Notes under the pieces: generated by a model | The model's database searches: none | The model's input: only the letters and a program-made list of their open reading frames with translations | What the model was told of the DNA's origin: nothing | Program-made: the position numbers and the translations under genes | Part shown: positions 7,653-14,443 of the stretch, piece by piece | Layout: each line of letters begins with the position of its first letter | Position numbering within the stretch: the first letter of the stretch is position 1 | Assembly (NCBI GenBank): GCA_038213005.1 | Contig: JBBQTU010000027.1 | Location: forward strand, 1-26,027 | Direction of reading: 5' to 3' | Length of the DNA stretch: 26,027 nt | DNA from: JBBQTU01 sp038213005 | GTDB taxonomy: Bacteria; Planctomycetota; Phycisphaerae; Tepidisphaerales; Tepidisphaeraceae

Positions 7653-9320
7653 TCACGCCTGCTTGACAGGCCCGCTGTCCAACTGCTCCAAAACGCGGCT
7701 CCAACGGTCCTGCATCTCCGGCAGATAGTAGTCGGGCGTGTAGCCAAGCCTCAGGTAAATGGCGATGGCGGGCAGACGCCCGTCGTCGGTGGTGAGGAAG
7801 ATCCGCTCGTAGCCGCGATGGACCAGTGTTCGCGTTACCGCAGCGCAGACGGTGTAACCCAGCCCCTTGCCCTTGTGGCGCGTGTCGCCCGCGACATACT
7901 CCAGGCTCGCGGCATTGGGCAATTGCTCGCTGGGGTTGTGGTAGGCAAAAGCCGTTGCCACGATGTCGCCGGTTCCCTCGTGTTCGATGACGAAGTAGCA
8001 GTTGGGCAGCGAACGAACCAGCGCCCGCTGAATCTGCTCATCTGACCAGCCCCCAAAGCCGACGCTGTCCATCAGCGCGCGGTACTTCGCGAAGTCCGCC
8101 GACGTGATCTGTCGCAGGCGGTAGCCCGAGGTCACCTGGACGCTCGGTGTTGGCCCGGAGCGATCGAGTAGCATGCGCAATTGCGGCCGCCCTGGCCTGA
8201 AGTCCGCCGTCCATTGGCGAGAATCGGGCACATCGACCCATCTTCCGCCCTCGCCGGCGGAGACCTGGCTGGCAAGCCCGGGCAGGGTCATGTCCATCGC
8301 CTCGTCGATGCCGATGCCGCAGGGGCGTTTGCCGGTGACGCGGTCGATGAAGTCGATTACTTCAAAGTAATCGCCGCCTCCGTGGCCCGCCTTCGTCGCG
8401 GCGTCCGAGGCGTGCTTCCACGCATCGGGCAGGAACTGCTCCTCAAGATCCTCCAGCCGCATCCACTGGTTCGGATCTTTTGAGAGCGAGCGGAGCCAGA
8501 CGCGGTTGTTCTCGCCGGGGGCGCGAGCGGATTCGTAGCAGCCGTCAGTGCCCTGGATCTGGTAGCACGTCATGGCGTGCGGCCGGTCTGAAAGCATGTC
8601 CAGACGCAGCTTCACCAGTCCGCCCGATGCCATTCGACAGAGCGTGATGACTGAATCCTCCTGCTCATACTCGTTGCCGCCCGGATCCCGGTAATGATGA
8701 CCCGAGCCTGCATGGCAGACACTGACTACGCGGTCGCCGGGCATCCATTGCAGCAGGGGGCCAAGCGAGTGCGTCGGGTAGGTGTTGCCGTTGATGCCGG
8801 TCTGCCACTTCCGTCGCCATTTGGTGATCTCGTTCAGCCCTTTGAGCTCGTGGACATACTCGGCTTCGCCGAAATACGTCTTGCCCAGCAGCCCGCGTCG
8901 TACCATCTCACGCACCATGACGTTTGCGCGGATGTAGGTGTAGTTCTCCGCCATCATGTAGGTGGCCTTGCTCTTGCGACAGGCGATGGTCAACTCACGG
9001 CATTCGTCCATCGAGACGCCGGCCGGAACCTCGCACAACACGTGCAGATCGCGCCGCAGGGCCGCAATGGCCTGGGGAACGTGCAGCGGCATGGGCGTGC
9101 CAATGATCACCGCATCCAGCGGGCACTGGTCGAGCATCTGGTCGTAGTCCGTGAACTGCCGGGCTGCGCCCAGTCGCTCGGCGGCGGCTGGAAGCTCCGC
9201 CGCGTTCGTGTCGCATACGGCTTGTATCTTCACGTTCGGCAGGGCATCGCATGCCGACTTGAACGATGCGCCCCGCCCACAAGCGCCCACGATGCCCAGA
9301 CGAATGATGACTTCAGCCAT
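7653..9320 (-). CDS. Gfo/Idh/MocA-family oxidoreductase fused to a GNAT N-acetyltransferase domain
   Basis: I chose the ATG at 9320 (555 aa) because a strong GGAAGGA (9324-9330) precedes it and the Rossmann strand starts at once (MAEVIIRLGIVGACGRG). The frame extends to 9401 but adds only a non-family tail. Residues 1 to about 380 are a Gfo/Idh/MocA dehydrogenase: glycine-rich dinucleotide loop at 9-17, substrate block GNTYPTHSLGP (178-188) resembling GH109-type members, and the C-terminal beta domain. The usual E-K-P catalytic motif reads C-E-V-P (96-99), so the conserved lysine is valine. Residues about 400-543 are a GNAT fold: YRLRQITSADF, then SLEYVAGDTRHKGKGLG with the acetyl-CoA pyrophosphate loop at 481-486, and AIAIYLRLGY. 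An oxidation or epimerisation followed by acetylation of a sugar-like substrate is a reasonable inference; the substrate is unknown. Confidence 0.85.
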   Translation of the reverse strand: MAEVIIRLGIVGACGRGASFKSACDALPNVKIQAVCDTNAAELPAAAERLGAARQFTDYDQMLDQCPLDAVIIGTPMPLHVPQAIAALRRDLHVLCEVPAGVSMDECRELTIACRKSKATYMMAENYTYIRANVMVREMVRRGLLGKTYFGEAEYVHELKGLNEITKWRRKWQTGINGNTYPTHSLGPLLQWMPGDRVVSVCHAGSGHHYRDPGGNEYEQEDSVITLCRMASGGLVKLRLDMLSDRPHAMTCYQIQGTDGCYESARAPGENNRVWLRSLSKDPNQWMRLEDLEEQFLPDAWKHASDAATKAGHGGGDYFEVIDFIDRVTGKRPCGIGIDEAMDMTLPGLASQVSAGEGGRWVDVPDSRQWTADFRPGRPQLRMLLDRSGPTPSVQVTSGYRLRQITSADFAKYRALMDSVGFGGWSDEQIQRALVRSLPNCYFVIEHEGTGDIVATAFAYHNPSEQLPNAASLEYVAGDTRHKGKGLGYTVCAAVTRTLVHRGYERIFLTTDDGRLPAIAIYLRLGYTPDYYLPEMQDRWSRVLEQLDSGPVKQA

Positions 9321-9526
9321 GAGTCCTTCCTTTGGATCTGTCAGGCAACCCGGCAGGGCCAAAGATCGCCTGACCCACCCGCGAATCTGTTTGCGCATCA
9401 AAGGGGGCGCACGTCATGTGGTCCACAGCAACCTGTCAACCGCGCCACAACCCTGACCCTGTCCTGTGCCCGCCCCATCCTGACATGCCTCCTCCAAACG
9501 TGCACCCCGCCTTACGACCCGGCATA

Positions 9527-9553
9527 ATTATAGTTTGCTGCGGGGGATACTCC
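9527..9553 (-). promoter_or_regulatory. Promoter-like element, copy 2, upstream of the oxidoreductase-GNAT gene
   Basis: The plus strand reads ATTATAGTTTGCTGCGGG, then GG, then ATACTCC. It matches 7420-7447 over 18 consecutive bases and again over the last seven, with a one-base length difference between the blocks. On the minus strand it ends in TATAAT, predicting a start near 9520 and a long leader of about 200 bases to the ATG at 9320. Immediately beyond it CGCCTCGGAC (9553-9562) is the reverse complement of GTCCGAGGCG at 7454-7463 next to copy 1. Confidence 0.55.
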
Positions 9554-9608
9554 GCCTCGGACTCGCCCCGGAGCGCATTCTCGCGGCGTTGGGCTTGGCG
9601 ATTGGCGA

Positions 9609-9627
9609 CCGCCCGGCGGCCGGGCGG
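9609..9627. repeat. GC-rich hairpin CCGCCCGG-CGG-CCGGGCGG
   Basis: Perfect 8-bp stem with a 3-base loop. No U-run follows on either strand, so it is not a clear intrinsic terminator. It lies between the oxidoreductase promoter element and the heptamer repeats and could insulate transcription or be a REP-like palindrome. Confidence 0.5.
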
Positions 9628-9750
9628 AGGGAAGATGCGCAAGAACATCAAGGGGAGGGGGGAGGGGGTATTAAGCATTGGCGGTACATAGGGTTACGGT
9701 CAAATCAGGGGGCAAGATGCTCAAGTTTCGCCGCCGAAGGAGGAAGGTTA

Positions 9751-9803
9751 TTAGTTAGTCGTCCTTAGTCCTTAGTCATTAGCCCTTAGTCATTAGTCAT
9801 TAG
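9751..9803. repeat. Degenerate tandem TTAGTCA/TTAGTCC heptamer tract
   Basis: About seven or eight units of TTAGTCN (with TTAGTTAG, TTAGCCC and TTAGGAA variants) follow each other in 53 bases. The tract is AT-rich against a GC-rich background and encodes nothing. It could be slippage-derived simple sequence or a cluster of protein-binding sites; nothing in the sequence distinguishes these. Confidence 0.7.
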
Positions 9804-10033
9804 GAATGACGCACCTGTAAGGCATGTAGTTTGCTTGGACGTCTCGGACCAGGGTGGTGCGGTTATCGGCCTATTAACAGAGCTATTCACTTGTCAGAGC
9901 ACCATTAGTGCGCAGCTTAGGCGCACAATGTATTCGGTATAAGTATAGAGCCATCACGAGCGAAGTCAAGAGTGATCGTTGGCGGTTACATTGGGGCCGC
10001 AGCCGATGGCGGCGGACTGTAATTTGGGCTTTC

Positions 10034-10109
10034 TCGCACGTCACAGACTCGCACGTCACAGACTCGCACGTAGCAGACGTGCGCCACGTGGAGCACGTCT
10101 GTGACGTGC
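10034..10109. repeat. 15-bp tandem repeat running into a 44-bp near-perfect palindrome
   Basis: TCGCACGTCACAGAC occurs twice in tandem (10034-10048, 10049-10063) and a third partial copy starts at 10064. Bases 10066-10109 form a palindrome centred on CCACGTGG (10084-10091): the arms pair GCACGT (10066-10071) with ACGTGC (10104-10109) and CAGACGTGC (10074-10082) with GCACGTCTG (10093-10101), leaving only a few mismatches. The right arm also pairs with either upstream tandem copy, so alternative hairpins are possible. No T-tract follows directly. It is a candidate operator, recombination site or structured RNA. Confidence 0.75.
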
Positions 10110-10185
10110 TGTTTTGTGGCCGCGGGCTGATTGCCACGGGCCGATTTCTGGCCTGGCGGGCTCTACAGCGTACAATGCACCCTAT

Positions 10186-10242
10186 ATGCCGCTGCTGTGG
10201 AACGAAATCCGTCACCCTTCTGTGCTACGAGCGTCGGCATGA
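10186..10242 (+). pseudogene. Possible 5' stub of an MmeI-like (class I SAM-dependent) DNA methyltransferase gene
   Basis: From ATG 10186 the frame reads MPLLWNEIRHP and stops at TGA 10240-10242 after 18 residues. The beginning resembles the characteristic start of MmeI/type IIL-like restriction-modification proteins ('MPLSWNEIR..a..F..eW'), which is very conserved. A TACAAT -10-like hexamer lies at 10171-10176. Similarity is lost after about ten residues, so only a stub would remain. An overlapping 46-codon frame from ATG 10175 (Cys-rich start MHPICRCCGTK) is an alternative reading. The evidence is short and this call is tentative. Confidence 0.25.
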
Positions 10243-10391
10243 AGACTGCCACCGCAGCGTGATTGCAGACCTGGTTGCAGACGCGAGTGGTGCGTCAGTC
10301 ATAGCTGTGGGTTGAGGACCACCAACGGAACACCGCCGCCAGCCCGGCTAATCACCATCCCCGCCTCACCGCGTCGCCGCCTCCTAAACAA

Positions 10392-10420
10392 TTGACTCAT
10401 TACAGTTGGAAAGCTATTTT
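10392..10420 (+). promoter_or_regulatory. Sigma-70-type promoter for the GH3-MFS operon
   Basis: TTGACT (10392-10397), a 17-bp spacer and TATTTT (10415-10420) form a good housekeeping promoter, with transcription expected near 10427. The leader to the GH3 ATG is then about 195 bases. It is the best -35/-10 pair in the window and differs from the -10-only sites seen before other genes, in keeping with a foreign origin for this cassette. Confidence 0.6.
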
Positions 10421-10444
10421 GTGTTAAGAGAACGTAGCACGTAC

Positions 10445-10483
10445 GGCAGCCTGAAATATAGAGAAAGCAACTGAAAGGCTGCC
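10445..10483 (+). promoter_or_regulatory. Hairpin in the 5' leader of the GH3 transcript
   Basis: GGCAGCCT (10445-10452) and AGGCTGCC (10476-10483) are perfect 8-bp complements around a 23-base A-rich loop. The hairpin starts about 18 bases after the predicted transcription start and far ahead of the coding region. It could be an operator for a sugar-responsive repressor or an RNA element. No known riboswitch consensus is recognisable. Confidence 0.5.
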
Positions 10484-10621
10484 ATTGCAGGTCATTAAGA
10501 CATATGAACGTTGGAAAGACATCGTGTTCGGGCACGGGCACGGGCCAGGTTGTCAGGAACAATTTATTTTCTTCAGGCGCAATCAGTAAATCATTGTCGA
10601 TTACGGATTAGAGAGACTTTT

Positions 10622-12748
10622 ATGTCAACAACCCTGCTCTATCTTGATCATTCCGCCCCTATTGACGACCGGGTCCGCGACCTTGTTTCCCGGCTGACAC
10701 TGAAGGAAAAACTTGACCAGGTGACGGTGCGCTGCAAAGCGATACCGCGACTGGGAATTCCGGCCTATCTCGCATTCGGCGAAGGGTTGCATGGTGTAGC
10801 GCACTATGGTATTGCAACGGTCTTTCCCCAGGCAATCGGCTTGTCGGCCATGTTTGATACCCGGCTTATGAATGAAGTAGCATCGGCGGTAAGCGATGAA
10901 GCACGGGCAAAATTTAATGTGCTTTCGAAAGTATTCGGGCACGGATCCATTGGTCTCAGCCTCTGGGCTCCCAATATTAATATAGTCCGCGACCCGCGTT
11001 GGGGGAGAGGACAGGAGACCTACGGCGAAGACCCGGTCCTCACCTCGAAAAACGCAGTCGCGTACGTCAAGGGTCTTCAGGGCAGCCACCCCCGCTATCT
11101 CAAAACCGCGGCCGGTGCCAAGCACTATGCGGTTCACAGCGGCCCCGAAGCGCTGCGCCACCGATTCAATGCGATCGTGAGTGCCAAAGATCTTCACGAA
11201 ACCTATCTTCCCGCGTTCAAGGCTTGTGTCGACACCGGCGTAGAGGTCATCATGGCCGCATATAACCGGACCAATAACGAGGTATGCGCCGCCAGTCCAA
11301 CACTGCTCAAAAACATCCTCCGCGACGAATGGCAATTTGACGGCCACGTTACATCGGACGGCGGCGCGATTGTTGATATTCACCGGTATCACAAGGCAAC
11401 CAACAATGCGTTTGAATCTACGGCATTCGCCATCCGTAACGGATGCAACATCGAAGCGGGTGGGACGGTATTTGAAAACATGGGCGAAGCGATCAGGCGG
11501 GGTCTGCTTTCCGAAACAGATGTCGATGAGGCCATCTTTTACACGCTGCGAACACGATTTCGACTGGGTTTGTTTGATCCCGCCCGTGCAGTGCCTTTCA
11601 CTTCCATCTCGCCAAGCGTCATTAACAGTCCCCTCCATCGTAAGCTTTCGTATCGGTCGGCAGTCAAATCGATGGTTCTCCTCAAGAATACCGGAGGTAT
11701 TCTGCCGCTCACAAAAGACATGCGGCGGATCCTCGTGGCCGGGCCAACTGCGGCCGATCATGATGCCATGCTCGGCAATTATTATGGTGTGAATAACAGG
11801 ATTCCCACAATACTGGAAGCGATCGTTGATCGTGCCGGTATTGAACGGATTGTAACGTATCGCAAGGGAGTGGTTGCGCATAGCGGGAATAACACGAAAA
11901 TGGAGTTTGTGACTCGCATGGCTGGCACTCACGATGTGACCATAGCAGTCATGGGGTTTACCCCACTCATTGAGGGCGAAGAATACGATCCGCTCTTGTC
12001 AAAAACTTATGGCGACCGCCTTGATCTCGGGTTCCCGGCTCACCAAATCGATTTTATCAAAAAACTGAGCTCCTATAAAAAACCCGTAGTGCTAGTGGTA
12101 ACGTCAGGGAGCGCAGTCATCGCGCCGGAAATTTACAAAATGGTCGACGCGGTAGTCTATGCCTGGTATCCGGGCCAGGAGGGGGGGAATGCCTTAGCCG
12201 ACCTGCTTTTTGGAAACGCCGTGCCTTCGGGGAGGTTGCCGGTGAGTATTCCTCAATCCATCGATGACCTTCCTCCTTTTGAAGACTATGCCATGAAGAA
12301 CCGCACCTACCGGTATATGTCAAAAGAGCCGCAGTTTCCTTTCGGGTTTGGCCTGAGTTACACGACGTTTGCCTATAGCCGACTAAGCCTGAGTGCTACC
12401 GCAATCAAAGCCGGGGAAAACATAACCGCGCAAGTGACCATTAAGAATAGCGGAAAAGTAGCCGCAGAGGAGGTCGTGCAGCTCTATATCACCGACCTCA
12501 AAGCCTCGGTGGATGTGCCCCAATACGCATTAAAGGATTTTGGGCGCGTGAAACTGAAGGCCGGTCAATCCAGTGTCGTCAGTTTTGTTATCACACCGGG
12601 AATGCTCGAACTGGTAGATAACGAGGGAATGCGGCGCCTCGAGCCCGGAGATTTCAAGATCACCATCAGCGCGGCCTCTCCCTCGCCCCGAAGCACTGCC
12701 CTTGGGGCGCCAAAACCGGTTTCAGCAATAGTAAAGGTGCGTGCTTAA
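10622..12748 (+). CDS. Glycoside hydrolase family 3 beta-glycosidase (beta-xylosidase/beta-glucosidase type)
   Basis: The ATG at 10622 follows GAGAG and gives 708 aa. The 37 codons upstream in frame are Arg-rich and fall in the leader, so I exclude them. There is no signal peptide, so the enzyme is cytoplasmic. The (beta/alpha)8 domain shows GEGLHGVA, then WAPNINIVRDPRWGRGQETY and KHYAVHSGPEALRHRFNA (from about residue 167), the arrangement typical of GH3 beta-xylosidases. The nucleophile is Asp246 in HVTSDGGA. The alpha/beta sandwich follows, and the C-terminus is a fibronectin-III-like domain (FPFGFGLSYTTF, then VTIKNSGKVAAEEVVQLY). It would cleave oligosaccharides brought in by the MFS carrier encoded by the overlapping next gene. 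Codons are more AT-rich (many AAA and ATT) than in neighbours, suggesting transfer. Xylosidase versus glucosidase specificity is not settled. Confidence 0.93.
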   Translation: MSTTLLYLDHSAPIDDRVRDLVSRLTLKEKLDQVTVRCKAIPRLGIPAYLAFGEGLHGVAHYGIATVFPQAIGLSAMFDTRLMNEVASAVSDEARAKFNVLSKVFGHGSIGLSLWAPNINIVRDPRWGRGQETYGEDPVLTSKNAVAYVKGLQGSHPRYLKTAAGAKHYAVHSGPEALRHRFNAIVSAKDLHETYLPAFKACVDTGVEVIMAAYNRTNNEVCAASPTLLKNILRDEWQFDGHVTSDGGAIVDIHRYHKATNNAFESTAFAIRNGCNIEAGGTVFENMGEAIRRGLLSETDVDEAIFYTLRTRFRLGLFDPARAVPFTSISPSVINSPLHRKLSYRSAVKSMVLLKNTGGILPLTKDMRRILVAGPTAADHDAMLGNYYGVNNRIPTILEAIVDRAGIERIVTYRKGVVAHSGNNTKMEFVTRMAGTHDVTIAVMGFTPLIEGEEYDPLLSKTYGDRLDLGFPAHQIDFIKKLSSYKKPVVLVVTSGSAVIAPEIYKMVDAVVYAWYPGQEGGNALADLLFGNAVPSGRLPVSIPQSIDDLPPFEDYAMKNRTYRYMSKEPQFPFGFGLSYTTFAYSRLSLSATAIKAGENITAQVTIKNSGKVAAEEVVQLYITDLKASVDVPQYALKDFGRVKLKAGQSSVVSFVITPGMLELVDNEGMRRLEPGDFKITISAASPSPRSTALGAPKPVSAIVKVRA

Positions 12749-14036
12749 TCCCTTGACAACGTTTTCCGCCCCAGACCAAGAGATCGACCCCAAACAGCGC
12801 CGGGCCAACTATTTCTACCACGTCATTGATGGCGGGTTTTATATGGGTGGAGCCTCTTTTGTGGCGCCCAACTGTATCCTGCCGCGGATCATTGAATTGC
12901 TCGGCGGCCCTTCGTGGATCATCAGCCTGGCCCCGGCATTGAACATGCTGGGTTTCAACGCCCTGCCCATGGTCACCGCTCATCGGGTCGAAACGATGAA
13001 AAGGGTCATGCCGCTGATGAGGGTTGCAGGCGCTTTCCAGCGAGTCCCCTTTCTTCTTGCCGGACTCCTCCTGCTCTTCACTGCCCGCTCATGTCCATGG
13101 CTGCCGCTCATTGCCGTGCTGAGCGCGCCCCTGCTCTCCGGCATCGTTGGTGGCCTGACCGCAACAGCCTGGCAGGAACTCGTGGCAAAGACCGTTCTAA
13201 ATCAGAAACGGTCTTCTTTATTCGCATGGCGTTTTGCAGTCTCGTCGGTCATCGGTATTTTTGCCGGAGGTATCATCGCCGCGATCCTGGCCAGCGTGCC
13301 CGGTGTTCCCGGCTACGGGGTCATGTATCTTATCGGCTTCGGTTTTCTTACAGTCTCCTATGTGTTTTTTGTGCGGATCAGGGAACCGGTCCACGAGCAG
13401 CGCGAGCTCATAGAGGGCGTGACGTTTATCGAAAACATGCGCCGAATGCTCGATATCCTTCGGCAAGATGGCCGGTTGCGCCGCTATATTGCAGTCACCT
13501 TCCTCACCAATGCGACCCTGATCATGGTACCTTTTCTGCCGCTCTTTATTTTACGCACGACCGGTCGCGACGATGGCTTCCTGGGTATACTGGTCATGGC
13601 GCAGATGACAGGCAGTATCGCCGGTAATCTACTCGCAGGCATCAGCGGCGACCGCTGGGGCAGCAAGCTGATCATGATGACCGGACGCATCATTATGGCG
13701 GCCAGTTGCGCAATCGCGGGGTTCTTGCATGCGGACTGGGCCTTTGTGGGCCTGTTTGTCGTTCAGGGAGCGGCGGGCGCATCGATCATGGTCGGCGCGC
13801 AGACCATGAACATCGAAATCTGCCCCTATGACCGGCGTTCGACCTATCTTGCCCTTATGTCAATTGTCAACGTTCCGGCCCTGTTGCTGTTTCCACTTAT
13901 GGGATCACAGCTCTGGGATATGAAACTTGGGTTTTCGGTGCTGACGATCCTTTCGGCGCTCTTCCTCGTCATCTCGATCATCGTGCTGAACGGGATCCCG
14001 GAACCCCGTAGGAAAGCTCAGGCGGCATGTGAATAG
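12741..14036 (+). CDS. MFS transporter, probable oligosaccharide carrier
   Basis: This 431-aa polytopic protein has about 11-12 hydrophobic segments in two halves. The signature loop between segments in the second half is GDRWGSKLIMMTGR; a charged stretch near residues 205-245 is the central cytoplasmic loop. The first residues (about 1-30) are polar. It starts at GTG 12741, overlapping the GH3 stop by 8 bp; a TTG at 12753 is an alternative, and AAAGG (12733-12737) precedes the GTG closely. Tight overlap with a cytoplasmic GH3 enzyme argues for uptake of a di- or oligosaccharide that the GH3 then hydrolyses. No transport direction or substrate can be read from the sequence. Codon use shares the AT-richer character of the GH3 gene. 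Confidence 0.88.
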   Translation: MLNPLTTFSAPDQEIDPKQRRANYFYHVIDGGFYMGGASFVAPNCILPRIIELLGGPSWIISLAPALNMLGFNALPMVTAHRVETMKRVMPLMRVAGAFQRVPFLLAGLLLLFTARSCPWLPLIAVLSAPLLSGIVGGLTATAWQELVAKTVLNQKRSSLFAWRFAVSSVIGIFAGGIIAAILASVPGVPGYGVMYLIGFGFLTVSYVFFVRIREPVHEQRELIEGVTFIENMRRMLDILRQDGRLRRYIAVTFLTNATLIMVPFLPLFILRTTGRDDGFLGILVMAQMTGSIAGNLLAGISGDRWGSKLIMMTGRIIMAASCAIAGFLHADWAFVGLFVVQGAAGASIMVGAQTMNIEICPYDRRSTYLALMSIVNVPALLLFPLMGSQLWDMKLGFSVLTILSALFLVISIIVLNGIPEPRRKAQAACE

Positions 14037-14443
14037 CCACGTTACTTGGCCGACAGTAGCACCGGCCAGGTCTGGTTTGGCCCATTGTATCACATACCTA
14101 ACAGGTGTGCTGCGATTGCCCACCAGACACTGTCCGGGAATGCCTGGTTCCGTCTACATTTTTATGCACTTCCCCCCCCGTCGCGAAACTTGCGTGTCTG
14201 CCCCCCTCAAAAGCGCGTAAGTCTTTATCCCACAACCGCCAGCGACACCCGCTCCCCAGAAAACCCGTGCATCTGCCGCGCGGCCGCGTCTGGTTTGGTC
14301 GCGACAACAGGTCGCGAGAACCTTTGCTTGTGCCACTGTGTATGCCCCTTTACTATCCCGGCAAGCAGGCTCAGGATCGTGGTGGATCGCTCGATAGCTC
14401 AAACACGTCGGGCACACCCGTTCAATTCAGAATGGAGAGGGAC
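14037..14443. other. 407-bp intergenic region without a supported gene
   Basis: The open frame leading into the hydrolase continues far upstream here, but its translation (Cys/Pro/Arg-rich) has no protein character. Two C-runs occur (14172-14179 and around 14203-14208). GTCTGGTTTGG is present twice (14070-14080, 14288-14298). A hairpin TCGCGAC-AACAG-GTCGCGA lies at 14299-14317. I see no clear terminator for the MFS gene and no good -35/-10 pair for the hydrolase. Confidence 0.5.

Larger units (their letters stand above)
9402..10621. other. 1.2-kb gene-poor region rich in short repeats
   Basis: No convincing intact gene lies here; predicted frames have poor composition. From left to right it holds a second copy of the promoter-like element (9527-9553), a GC-rich hairpin (9609-9627), an AT-rich heptamer repeat tract (9751-9803), a small hairpin GTGCGC-N7-GCGCAC (9908-9926), a 15-bp tandem repeat leading into a 44-bp palindrome (10034-10109), a possible gene remnant (10186-10242), and the promoter and leader of the GH3 gene (10392 onward). 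The mix of relics and repeats marks it as a junction between the toxin/oxidoreductase block and the sugar cassette. Confidence 0.6.

Noticed and set aside
9321..9401. N-terminal extension of the oxidoreductase-GNAT protein
   Set aside because: The 27 extra residues are Arg-rich and unlike the family, whereas ATG 9320 has a strong GGAAGGA and begins directly at the Rossmann strand.
8694..9527. 277-codon plus-strand frame over the oxidoreductase gene and its upstream gap
   Set aside because: Antisense shadow; low-complexity end and no family resemblance.
10625..11932. 435-codon open frame antisense to the GH3 gene
   Set aside because: It mirrors the codon structure of a well-supported GH3 gene and its translation has no recognisable domain; it is a shadow frame.
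14105..14443. Extending the alpha/beta hydrolase upstream by 113 codons
   Set aside because: The extension is Cys/Pro/Arg-rich without protein character, and ATG 14444 has a ribosome binding site and leads into a normal signal peptide.
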